From contig JAFABV010000021.1 of NCBI GenBank assembly GCA_023425865.1, positions 9,036 through 73,035 of the forward strand: DNA of 64,000 nucleotides. Direction: 5' to 3'. A program made the position numbers and the translations under genes. This document shows, in pieces, positions 8,722-16,084 of the stretch. The DNA is from Bacteroidota bacterium (GTDB taxonomy: Bacteria; Bacteroidota; Bacteroidia; Bacteroidales; Bacteroidaceae). How positions within the stretch are numbered: position 1 is the first letter of the stretch; the number at the start of each line of letters is the position of its first letter. The notes beneath the pieces were generated by a model that was not told where the DNA came from, did no database searches, and saw nothing but the letters and a program-made list of their open reading frames with translations.

Positions 8722-9072
8722 CTAATGGTTGGAAATCATGCGTGTGGCAAATCCGTAGAGCACTACAGAAACCAAAGCCATCCAGATACCCCATTTCAGC
8801 AGCGTGCCGCTACGGTCGCCTTGCAGAAAACGCTTCACCAACGCCCATACCAAAAGGATGCTCGACGTGAGTTGAACAACTGCCGTGGCAAGCATGACGA
8901 AAGTTGAATAAGCGGGAAGAACTCCTGCCGCCCTCTTGTTGTAGAAGTTCATAAAAGTAGCTGACATCTCATGGCCACCCGTGAGTAAGGCCGTGCCATT
9001 AATAAACATCGTCATGATAAGGCCTACTGTAATCGGCAATAACATCAATTCGGCTATACTTATTTTTTTCAT
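8722..9072 (-). CDS. N-terminal part of an 8-TM duplicated membrane protein, ends at in-frame TAG
   Basis: A 116-residue reading frame with three predicted transmembrane helices (about 10-31, 52-82, 90-112). It ends MISNH then TAG. The next codons in frame (GCC GCT GCC AAC) lead straight into a further hydrophobic helix that matches the last helix of the downstream module, so the natural product was probably about 286 residues with two four-helix repeats. A promoter with TTG-20 bp-TACTTTTG lies at 9201-9231, giving a leader of about 120 nt. As it stands, the three-helix product may be non-functional. Confidence 0.65.
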   Translation of the reverse strand: MKKISIAELMLLPITVGLIMTMFINGTALLTGGHEMSATFMNFYNKRAAGVLPAYSTFVMLATAVVQLTSSILLVWALVKRFLQGDRSGTLLKWGIWMALVSVVLYGFATRMISNH

Positions 9073-9200
9073 AGTGTAAGATAAGCACCACTTTAAGTTA
9101 AAACTCTATTCATGATATTCTTCCTCACGCCGTGAGTGAAAACTCTGCGCCATAAGCCGGTGTGGTGCCTTTTCCTCGCCTATGGTCTAACAGTGAGGTG

Positions 9201-9231
9201 CAAAAGTAGCAACACATACCAAAAATAACAA
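9201..9231 (-). promoter_or_regulatory. promoter of the interrupted membrane protein
   Basis: On the minus strand TTG (9231-9229), a 20-bp spacer and TACTTTTG (9208-9201) fit the Bacteroidota -33/-7 consensus. The expected start of transcription lies about 120 bases before the ATG at 9072. Confidence 0.55.
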
Positions 9232-9382
9232 GCCTTATAACGGACTTTAGGAAATATTTCAAACTATAAACACCAAGCGCGCGACGCTGTAGGATAAAGG
9301 CGTGGACCGCGCCAATAGCCATAGCTCACGAATGGCCCTACCCCCCTTACGCTTTTATACTTCGGATGGATGGCTAAGATGA

Positions 9383-9496
9383 TTCTATATAGAAACATGG
9401 GATGGTTCTATATAGAAGTACCAAATAATTCTATATGGAAGCATAAAATGGTTTTGTATAGAATCATAGAACACTTCGGACAGAACCATCTGACGT
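9383..9496. repeat. 23-bp tandem repeat array, locus 1
   Basis: Five units. The first four start at 9383, 9406, 9429 and 9452, exactly 23 bases apart; a divergent fifth follows after 22. The consensus over all three arrays in this window is TTCTATATAGAA-N-CATCCGATG-N. Each unit holds a 12-base palindrome and a 9-base dyad (CATC-C-GATG). There are no unique spacers, so it is not a CRISPR. Related arrays lie at 30920 and 51218. Confidence 0.85.
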
Positions 9497-9906
9497 AGAT
9501 GTGACGCAGGCAACACTAAAACAGCGTCAATGAGACCATGATACGGCGTAAATGACCAACAAAACCCTTGGGTAATAACGCGGAAGAGAGGGGCTTCTTA
9601 TGCTAACTGGCGCCACCGCACACTCCCCCACCCTCTAAACAGAGACGGACGCCAACCTCCCCGATGACAGAGTCAAGACGATGTTGACGGCTGCGGAGAC
9701 CAAGGTTGCGAGTCGGTATAAACAACATGAGGAAGAAAAATCACAAGCACACAAAAGCGGTACAGTCCCAAAAGCAGTCTCGCTGATATTGAAAGCTAAA
9801 ACGAACTCGTCGAGCTGGGCCAAACACTCATCGCCACCAAGCACGCTTGTGCTCCTCTCCGAGTACAGCCCGGTCATATAAACACCGATTCGCAGAGATT
9901 CATATT

Positions 9907-10812
9907 TTATCTTTTCACGGATTTCAACGATTCAAGGTATTTCGAGGGAAGCATGCCCATTTCTTTCTTAAAGATGCGTGTGAGGTGCTGCGGATATTCA
10001 AAGCCCATGTCGTATGCGGTCTCTGAGACAGTCTTCCCTGCGGCCAAGAGCATTTTTGCACGCTCAATCATAAAACCATGGATATAACGGATGGGGCTTT
10101 CACCCCACGACTTGCGAACAACATCACCAAAATAGCTGGCCGACATAAACAGCTGGTCGGCGCAATACTTAACGCTGGGTACACCTGCCTTGTATTGCGT
10201 TCCCCGCTCATAGTATTGCAACAACACGTTCTGAAAACGGGCAAGAATATCATTGGTTTCGCCACTTAGACGTTGAAACTGGCGGTCGTAGAAGCGGTTG
10301 CAGAAGTCGGCAAGCAGCAGAATATAGTCTTGCACGATAGTGTCGGCATGCGGCTTTCCGTCCATGAGCTCATTCCTGATTTCGTGCATGATACGGTCAA
10401 TGACACCCATCTCTTCCGCTGTCAGCTTCAGGGCCTCGTTAGTATTGTACGAAAAGAAATGATAATTACTCAGTTTACGCTCAAAATCACTGCCATAGAT
10501 AAATTCCGGATCGAACAGCAGCACCCACCCATAGTATTGCTCTACGGTTCCGTCATCAGTCTTACCACCCACTTGTCCGGGAGCATAGGCAAGGAGCGCA
10601 TCTTCGTCAGCGGCATATTTGCCTACTCCATAGGTGAGGTCAGTGGGAAAATTATGTTGCACAAATATGCCATACACATTAAAACGACACAGCGAATGGC
10701 GTATTTCACCCACCTCGTCATAATGTACGACAGACACATGTGGATGATACGTGGGCGCGCCAATGTCATTGGCATAATCATTGGCGTTGTTGATGATGAG
10801 CAATTCTTCCAT
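9907..10812 (-). CDS. AraC-family transcriptional regulator
   Basis: A 301-residue regulator. The C-terminal 100 residues form an AraC/XylS double helix-turn-helix: the first helix pair is around CADQLFMSASYFGDVVRKSW, and the second around TVSETAYDMGFEYPQHLTRIFKKEMG. The N-terminal about 190 residues are a cupin-like sensing domain with no recognised ligand motif. It is divergent from the hydrolase gene at 10974. The 160-base region between them contains two related motifs (10832-10846 and 10882-10904) that could be its operators, suggesting it controls the hydrolase and cyclophilin-like genes. Confidence 0.93.
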   Translation of the reverse strand: MEELLIINNANDYANDIGAPTYHPHVSVVHYDEVGEIRHSLCRFNVYGIFVQHNFPTDLTYGVGKYAADEDALLAYAPGQVGGKTDDGTVEQYYGWVLLFDPEFIYGSDFERKLSNYHFFSYNTNEALKLTAEEMGVIDRIMHEIRNELMDGKPHADTIVQDYILLLADFCNRFYDRQFQRLSGETNDILARFQNVLLQYYERGTQYKAGVPSVKYCADQLFMSASYFGDVVRKSWGESPIRYIHGFMIERAKMLLAAGKTVSETAYDMGFEYPQHLTRIFKKEMGMLPSKYLESLKSVKR

Positions 10813-10831
10813 AGTTCATGGTAACTTTTCG

Positions 10832-10904
10832 ACTGTAAATTTACCATTTTTATTTGCAAAACCCATGAACAATAGTAGATAACTGTAAAATCGGTAGATT
10901 TACC
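10832..10904. promoter_or_regulatory. paired operator-like motifs between araC-type gene and hydrolase
   Basis: ACTGTAAATTTACCA at 10832-10846 and a longer version at 10882-10904, beginning ACTGTAAAA and ending TTTACCA, occur about 50 bases apart in the divergent region. Repeated half-sites like this are typical of AraC-type binding sites. The assignment is inference. Confidence 0.35.
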
Positions 10905-10940
10905 AATAATCCGGATACAGACCCTTGTCCATTATCTCAT

Positions 10941-10948
10941 TAACTTTG
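10941..10948 (+). promoter_or_regulatory. -7 box for the alpha/beta hydrolase gene
   Basis: TAACTTTG matches the Bacteroidota consensus, 26 bases before the ATG at 10974. The -33 element is weak, consistent with an activator-dependent promoter. Confidence 0.5.
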
Positions 10949-10973
10949 CAGACGGATAAACAAAGAAAGAAAA

Positions 10974-12044
10974 ATGAAAAAAAACATTTTAGTAACAATA
11001 CTTATGGGTATGACAATAACAATGAGTGCACAGAACGACAAGCTGACTCCAATGCCCAAACCGGCAAATCTGGAGTTGACGCAGACATGGGATAAGGTGT
11101 TCCCACAAAGCAACAAAGTAAATCACAAAAAGGTAACATTCGTCAACCGATATGGTATCACGCTTGCTGCCGACATGTACACCCCAACGAACGCCACGGG
11201 CAAATTGCCTGCCATTGCCGTGAGCGGACCCTTCGGTGCCGTGAAGGAACAGAGCTCGGGACTTTATGCCCAGACCTTGGCAGAATCAGGGTTTCTTACC
11301 ATCGCCTTCGACCCTTCTTTTACGGGCGAAAGTTCAGGCACACCACGCAACGTGGCATCACCTGACATCAACACGGAGGACTTCTCTGCGGCAGTAGACT
11401 TCCTTTCCACCCAGAGCAATGTTGACGCCAATCGCATTGGCATCCTTGGTATCTGCGGTTGGGGTGGAATAGCGCTGAACGCAGCAGCCGTGGACACTCG
11501 CATCAAGGCCACAGTAGCATCGACGATGTATGATATGACCCGCGTAGCCGCAGGTGGCTACTACGATGTCAATGACAACGTGGTGGCCCGTCACAAGATG
11601 CTTGAAGAGTTGAACGCACAACGCACCAAGGACTATCAAGCGGGTTATTATGACCGTGCAGGGGCTAACCTGAAGCCAGAGGAACTTACCGATGCGACGC
11701 CACAGTTTATCAAAGACTATACGATGTATTACGAGACCAAACGCGGCTTCCATCCCCGTTCAGTCAATTCTGTGGGCGGCTGGAACAAAACATCCAATCT
11801 TCCATTCATCAATGCGCCCTTCATGCAGCGCATCGGAGAAATACAGTCGGCCGTACTGATTATCCACGGAGAGAAGGCGCACAGCCTATACATGGGCAAG
11901 ACGGCCTTCAGCAAACTCAAGGGCGCCAACAAGGACATGCTTATCATCCCCGGCGCTAACCACACAGACCTGTATGATGGCGGCACAAACCACTACATCC
12001 CCTTTGATAAGCTCGCCGTTTTCTATAACAAATATCTGAAATGA
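10974..12044 (+). CDS. exported alpha/beta hydrolase with cysteine at the nucleophile position
   Basis: A 356-residue protein with an N-terminal signal peptide (about 1-19, ending MSAQ). The alpha/beta-hydrolase core starts around residue 78. The nucleophile elbow reads LGICGWGG (158-165), with cysteine 161 where most family members have serine. A likely catalytic histidine is H330 in PGANHTDLYD. This arrangement recalls dienelactone-hydrolase and YcjY-like enzymes; the substrate is unknown. The next gene overlaps its stop by four bases, and a divergent AraC regulator probably controls both. Confidence 0.88.
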   Translation: MKKNILVTILMGMTITMSAQNDKLTPMPKPANLELTQTWDKVFPQSNKVNHKKVTFVNRYGITLAADMYTPTNATGKLPAIAVSGPFGAVKEQSSGLYAQTLAESGFLTIAFDPSFTGESSGTPRNVASPDINTEDFSAAVDFLSTQSNVDANRIGILGICGWGGIALNAAAVDTRIKATVASTMYDMTRVAAGGYYDVNDNVVARHKMLEELNAQRTKDYQAGYYDRAGANLKPEELTDATPQFIKDYTMYYETKRGFHPRSVNSVGGWNKTSNLPFINAPFMQRIGEIQSAVLIIHGEKAHSLYMGKTAFSKLKGANKDMLIIPGANHTDLYDGGTNHYIPFDKLAVFYNKYLK

Positions 12045-12376
12045 AACTGATCGTCAATCACAAAAAATTTGACGTTCAGTTGGCCAAGAATGCCACCGCA
12101 CTGGCTTTCGAGCAGCTATTGCCCATATCATTGGATATGGAAGAGCTGAATGGTAACGAAAAATATGCTTATCTCGGTGAGGCTCTGCCGTCTGCTCCTC
12201 AATGCCCCACAAAGATACATGCGGGCGACATCATGCTTTTCGGAGGCAACTGCCTCGTCATTTTTTACAAGTCGTTCACCACACGTTATGCCTACACGCG
12301 CATCGGTTATATACAAGACGTCAGCAACCTCTGCGAGACATTGGGCAAAGATGGCGTGAGAATAACTATCGAATAA
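12041..12376 (+). CDS. cyclophilin-like fold protein
   Basis: A 111-residue cytosolic protein resembling the bacterial cyclophilin-like family. Such proteins share the beta-barrel fold of cyclophilins but usually lack the prolyl-isomerase active-site arginine. Characteristic pieces are a TALAFEQLLPISLDMEELNG segment near the N-terminus and AGDIMLFGGNCLVIFYKSF in the middle. It overlaps the hydrolase gene by ATGA, so the two are translationally coupled, and it probably shares AraC control. Its role is not known. Confidence 0.85.
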   Translation: MKLIVNHKKFDVQLAKNATALAFEQLLPISLDMEELNGNEKYAYLGEALPSAPQCPTKIHAGDIMLFGGNCLVIFYKSFTTRYAYTRIGYIQDVSNLCETLGKDGVRITIE

Positions 12377-12496
12377 TGGTCTTCCTCCTTCCATTAAAAT
12401 GGAGGGAAGCCCGCAGCCTTTACTCGGCTGCCGGCCCGTGACCTCAAGCCCCACCTCATCCTACTGAGTCCAAGAACCAGATGGGGCATGAACACT

Positions 12497-12532
12497 AAAA
12501 AGACGGAACAGCCACAAAGGCCGTTCCGTCTT
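12497..12532 (-). terminator. terminator of fba
   Basis: On the minus strand a stem AAGACGGAAC...GTTCCGTCTT with an inner GGC/GCC pairing and a five-base loop is followed by TTTAGTG. It lies 36 bases past the fba stop. One mismatch interrupts the stem. Confidence 0.85.
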
Positions 12533-12568
12533 GATATGATATGAAGCTCCTTGCGAGCTTTCAACTGC

Positions 12569-13582
12569 TTAGTCGAGCTGAGCCAACTTGTTGTCGCTAC
12601 CGAGCACGTCAGTGATCTTCTCCTTGTAGAGCTCGATCATGTAGTCACGAGCTACCTTGCCATACTGGCGAGGATCGAAGTAGTCGGGGTGCTTGGTCAG
12701 CGTCTCACGTACACCGGCGGTGTAAGCCAGACGAGAGTCAGAGTCGATGTTCACCTTGCAAACGGCACTCTTGGCAGCCTTACGGAGCTCCTCCTCAGGA
12801 ATACCTACTGCATCGGGCAGGTTGCCACCGTTGGCGTTGATGATATCAACCCACTTTTGAGGAACAGAAGAAGAACCGTGGAGCACGATGGGGAAGCCGG
12901 GGAGTTTCTTCTCAATCTCGGCAAGCACGTCGAATGCCAAGGGAGGAGGAATCAGACGGCCGGTCTTCGGGTCACGGGTGCACTGCTCGGGAGTGAACTT
13001 GTAAGCGCCATGACTGGTACCGATAGAGATAGCCAGAGAGTCGCAGCCAGTACGTGTGGCGAACTCGATTACTTCCTCAGGACGTGTATAGTGAGACTCC
13101 TCAGCCACAACCTCGTCCTCAACACCGGCCAGAACGCCGAGCTCAGCCTCAACAGTTACATCGAACTGGTGTGCATAGTCAACTACCTTCTTGGTCAGGG
13201 CGATGTTCTCCTCGAAAGGAAGAGAAGAAGCGTCGATCATCACAGAAGAGAAGCCCATGTCTACACAGTCCTTACAGAGTTCGAATGTATCTCCGTGGTC
13301 GAGGTGGAGTGCAATCTCAGGATGGTTGCTACCCAACTCCTTGGCGAAAGCCACTGCACCCTCAGCGAGGTAGCGGAGCAAAGTCTGGTTAGCATAGTTA
13401 CGGGCGCCCTTAGACACCTGAAGGATCACCGGTGACTTCAACTGAGCGGCGGCGGTGATGATAGCCTGGAGCTGCTCGAGGTTGTTGAAGTTGAATGCAG
13501 GAACTGCATAGCCGCCACTGACGGCTCTTTTGAACATGTCGCGTGTATTAACGAGACCTAATTCTTTGTAACTAATAGCCAT
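12569..13582 (-). CDS. fba: class II fructose-bisphosphate aldolase
   Basis: A 337-residue zinc aldolase of glycolysis and gluconeogenesis, interconverting fructose 1,6-bisphosphate with glyceraldehyde 3-phosphate and dihydroxyacetone phosphate. Zinc ligands are visible as H96 (LHLDHGDTFE), H191 (GTSHGAYKF) and H235 (VLHGSSSVP). D95 beside the first histidine fits the catalytic acid, and AELG at 146-149 is the usual glutamate site. Monocistronic: strong promoter at 13630-13660 and terminator at 12497-12532. Confidence 0.97.
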   Translation of the reverse strand: MAISYKELGLVNTRDMFKRAVSGGYAVPAFNFNNLEQLQAIITAAAQLKSPVILQVSKGARNYANQTLLRYLAEGAVAFAKELGSNHPEIALHLDHGDTFELCKDCVDMGFSSVMIDASSLPFEENIALTKKVVDYAHQFDVTVEAELGVLAGVEDEVVAEESHYTRPEEVIEFATRTGCDSLAISIGTSHGAYKFTPEQCTRDPKTGRLIPPPLAFDVLAEIEKKLPGFPIVLHGSSSVPQKWVDIINANGGNLPDAVGIPEEELRKAAKSAVCKVNIDSDSRLAYTAGVRETLTKHPDYFDPRQYGKVARDYMIELYKEKITDVLGSDNKLAQLD

Positions 13583-13629
13583 AATAATCTTATGTTTAAA
13601 ATGAATCTTATCTTTTCCTTTATCACTTG

Positions 13630-13660
13630 CAAATGTACCACTTTATTTTTTTTCGGCAAA
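13630..13660 (-). promoter_or_regulatory. promoter of fba
   Basis: On the minus strand TTTG (13660-13657), exactly 19 bases, then TACATTTG (13637-13630): a near-perfect Bacteroidota promoter. It gives a leader of about 40 nt before the ATG at 13582. Confidence 0.8.
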
Positions 13661-13798
13661 GTGCAGCCACGTTTTTTAATGTTGTACAGTGATTAAAAAA
13701 GTTAACACCTTTGCATTTCTTGATACGCCTCAAGTATTTTGTAATCCGAATCTTGCATTTGGGGTTCGTCCTGGGTGTAAGCCGCCCCACCCAAACAA

Positions 13799-13841
13799 AT
13801 ATCCGGAGTATGCCAACCGTAGTTCTGCATACACCGGATAT
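13799..13841 (-). terminator. hairpin downstream of the sugar symporter gene
   Basis: ATATCCGG-A-GTATGC and GCATAC-A-CCGGATAT form a 14-bp stem with one mismatch and a 13-base loop. On the minus strand it is followed by TTGTTTGGG. The rest of the gap to the fba promoter holds no gene I can support. Confidence 0.5.
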
Positions 13842-13874
13842 GGAGCGCTGAAGACCTGGCTTTCGCCAAGCAGA

Positions 13875-15101
13875 CTACAGCAGCAAGGTGGGTGACTTCT
13901 TGGTTCGAGAGAGCTCTGAAGCAAAAAGCAGTACGATGAAGTAGCCTATGAAGGGGATGATGAAAGGCATACTGCCCATGCCGGTAGAGTCGGCAATGAG
14001 TCCCATAAGCAAAAAGCCACAGCCCCCAATAGGTGTCATCATGAGGAGCGAAGAGGCACTTTTGGTGAGATTGCCCAATCCCTGCAGTGACAGAGAGAAG
14101 ACCGTGGGGAACATGATGGCCTCGAAGGCATAGTTGAGGATGAGCGCTATCATGGATATCTTACCCAAACTGAGCAATACGACTCCGATACATACGACGC
14201 TACCGATGGCACAGCCCAACAGCATGTACTCGGCCTTGATGAATCGCATCATCCAACTACCGACAAAACGACCCACCATAAAGAAGCCTAATGCCACGGT
14301 GAGTACAATAGAGGCCGTATTGTCAGACATCCAACCCTTGCTGGTGACGAAGTTGATGAAATAGCTGTTAATGGAAATTTCAGCCACTTCATAGGCCAAC
14401 AAAGTGAAGAGGCCAAAGACAAACATGGGGTGATGGCGGAACAACTTCATGATTCGTGTACCCTGACTGCGGTCTTCATCGGTCTCCTGATGCTTGATCT
14501 CAGGAAGGTTGACCTGTGAGAAAATCACGGCAATGATTAATACCAGCACGCCCAACACAGAATAAGGTACCACAATATTACCGCCACCACGTGTGCCGTC
14601 GAAAAGAAATTGGCCCACGAAGAAGGTGGCACATAGCGAACCTAAACCATTAAACGACTGTGAGAAATTCAGCCTGCTCGTACCCGCCGCGGGATTGCCC
14701 AGCTCGGTGACGTAAGGATTGGCAGAGGTTTCCAGGAACACCAGTCCACAGCCAATGATAAACAACGCGCCGAGATAAGCATAGAATGTACCCGCCTCGG
14801 CACCGGGGATAAACAGCATGGCACCGACACCAAAGAGCAACAGCCCAAAGACTACGCCCAACCGATAACCATGCCGATTGATAAACCACCCCGCGGGAAT
14901 GGCCATGAGAAAATAGCCCAAATAAGTTGTCACCTGAATAAGGGCCGACTGCGTGATGCTAATGTCAAGCGAATTCTGAAAATGCTTGTTAAGCACATCA
15001 AGGATGGCACGAGCAAAGCCCCAAAGGAAAAAAAGAGATGTGACCAATACAAACGGCAGGAAATACTGTTTACTGGTCAGCGATATACGGTCTGTTTTCA
15101 T
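13875..15101 (-). CDS. FucP/GluP-type MFS sugar:proton symporter
   Basis: A major-facilitator protein of about 408 residues with twelve predicted membrane helices. It resembles the L-fucose:H+ and glucose/galactose symporter family of Bacteroidota: an FLWGFARAILDVLNKHFQ-type first loop and LVFLETSANPYVTELG at the family ETSANPY motif. The frame is open to 15173, but the methionine at 15101 (MKTDRISLTSKQYFLPF) places the start right before helix 1 and fits family N-termini better. The exact sugar cannot be told. It lies downstream of aqpZ on the same strand. Confidence 0.9.
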   Translation of the reverse strand: MKTDRISLTSKQYFLPFVLVTSLFFLWGFARAILDVLNKHFQNSLDISITQSALIQVTTYLGYFLMAIPAGWFINRHGYRLGVVFGLLLFGVGAMLFIPGAEAGTFYAYLGALFIIGCGLVFLETSANPYVTELGNPAAGTSRLNFSQSFNGLGSLCATFFVGQFLFDGTRGGGNIVVPYSVLGVLVLIIAVIFSQVNLPEIKHQETDEDRSQGTRIMKLFRHHPMFVFGLFTLLAYEVAEISINSYFINFVTSKGWMSDNTASIVLTVALGFFMVGRFVGSWMMRFIKAEYMLLGCAIGSVVCIGVVLLSLGKISMIALILNYAFEAIMFPTVFSLSLQGLGNLTKSASSLLMMTPIGGCGFLLMGLIADSTGMGSMPFIIPFIGYFIVLLFASELSRTKKSPTLLL

Positions 15102-15175
15102 AAGTGATTGTGACGCCCCCAACTTGAGCACCGTCATTCGCCGCGACAAGATAGGGCCAGATAAAGACATCATTT

Positions 15176-15211
15176 ACCCCTCCTTTTGCGATGGCACAAA
15201 AAGAGGGGTAG
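15176..15211 (-). terminator. hairpin between aqpZ and the sugar symporter gene
   Basis: ACCCCTC and GAGGGGT pair, extended by TTTTG/CAAAA around a short loop. It lies just past the aqpZ stop on the minus strand. No T-run follows the stem, so termination may be weak or it may act in RNA stability. Confidence 0.4.
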
Positions 15212-15224
15212 ACAATATTAGGGA

Positions 15225-15914
15225 TTACTTCTCCTCAGCAGGATCAATGACCTTCCATACAAGGGCTGACAAGACAGCACCAACAAATGGACCTACGATG
15301 AAGATCCACAGGTTAGCAAGCGCTGAACCGCCTTGGAAGAGAGCCGGACCAATTGAACGAGCGGGGTTTACAGAGGTACCGGTATAGCGGATACAAACGA
15401 GGTGAACGAGGATGAGCGACAGACCGATGGCGAGACCCGCGAAGTTGTTGGTGGCGCCGTTGGTCTTGGCAGTGGCGCCGAGCACTACGAGCACAAACAC
15501 GAAGGTAAACACAATCTCAGCCAGAAGGCCACCGACTACGCTCACACCTTCTTGCAAATCATTTGCGCCTGTACCAGTGAGACCGGCGTTAGAGGTCAGT
15601 ACCCACAGAATAGCGGAACCCAAGATGGCACCGATTACCTGGAATACAATGTACATGCCAGCCTCCTTGCTACTCATACGACCGCTCAGGAAAACACCGA
15701 GTGTGATAGCCGGATTGATGTGGCATCCTGAGATACCGCCAATGGTATAAGCCATCGCCACAACAGACAGTCCGAAAGCCATGGCGGTACCAATCACAGT
15801 TCCAGCATTGGCTACTTCGGCACAATTGGAACTACAGTTCAAGCTAACGGCAACACCGCAACCCATCAATACGAGCACCAATGTGCCAAACATTTCCGCT
15901 AAATACTTTTTCAT
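15225..15914 (-). CDS. aqpZ: aquaporin Z
   Basis: A 229-residue MIP-family channel with six membrane helices and two half-helices. The NPA motifs are at 67-69 (HINPAITLG) and 183-185 (SVNPARSIG). The selectivity-filter positions F47, H171, T180 and R186 correspond to the water-selective pattern of E. coli AqpZ, so a water channel of the inner membrane is predicted rather than a glycerol facilitator. It has its own promoter box at 15965-15972 and is followed by the sugar symporter gene. Confidence 0.96.
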   Translation of the reverse strand: MKKYLAEMFGTLVLVLMGCGVAVSLNCSSNCAEVANAGTVIGTAMAFGLSVVAMAYTIGGISGCHINPAITLGVFLSGRMSSKEAGMYIVFQVIGAILGSAILWVLTSNAGLTGTGANDLQEGVSVVGGLLAEIVFTFVFVLVVLGATAKTNGATNNFAGLAIGLSLILVHLVCIRYTGTSVNPARSIGPALFQGGSALANLWIFIVGPFVGAVLSALVWKVIDPAEEK

Positions 15915-15964
15915 ACGCTTAAAATAATAGTGAATAACTTGTTGTTAAATCTTTAAGAACATTG

Positions 15965-15995
15965 CAAATATAGGGAATTTATTCTTTAATCACAA
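15965..15995 (-). promoter_or_regulatory. promoter of aqpZ
   Basis: On the minus strand TTG (15995-15993), 20 bases, then TATATTTG (15972-15965), about 50 bases before the aqpZ ATG. Confidence 0.6.
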
Positions 15996-16084
15996 CAAAA
16001 CTCCTATAAACTTGAAAGAATTGTGCTATTTTGTGAATGAATCAAAAAGACCCATTCAAATCATGTACTTCGTCACCCATCACT

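Larger units (their letters stand above)
9073..9906. other. gene-free gap with 23-bp tandem repeats
   Basis: About 830 bases between the interrupted membrane protein and the AraC gene. It contains a minus-strand promoter (9201-9231) and the long leader for the membrane protein, then a 23-bp tandem repeat array (9383-9496). From 9500 to 9906 nothing recognisable was found; short open frames on both strands there (for example 9635-9881) have no family character. Confidence 0.6.

Noticed and set aside
8722..8724. Genome-wide recoding of TAG as a sense codon
   Set aside because: pgeF and rlpA end in TAG at positions that match normal protein ends, so TAG is a real stop here; only partial suppression or local mutation remains possible.
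9383..9496. A CRISPR array
   Set aside because: Units follow each other directly with 22-23 base spacing, with no unique spacers and no cas genes in the window.
9635..9881. Overlapping short frames on both strands
   Set aside because: Composition is not protein-like and no start context, promoter or family signature supports either strand.
15102..15173. A longer N-terminus for the sugar symporter
   Set aside because: The extra 24 residues are not seen at the start of this family, and the methionine at 15101 sits directly before the first membrane helix.
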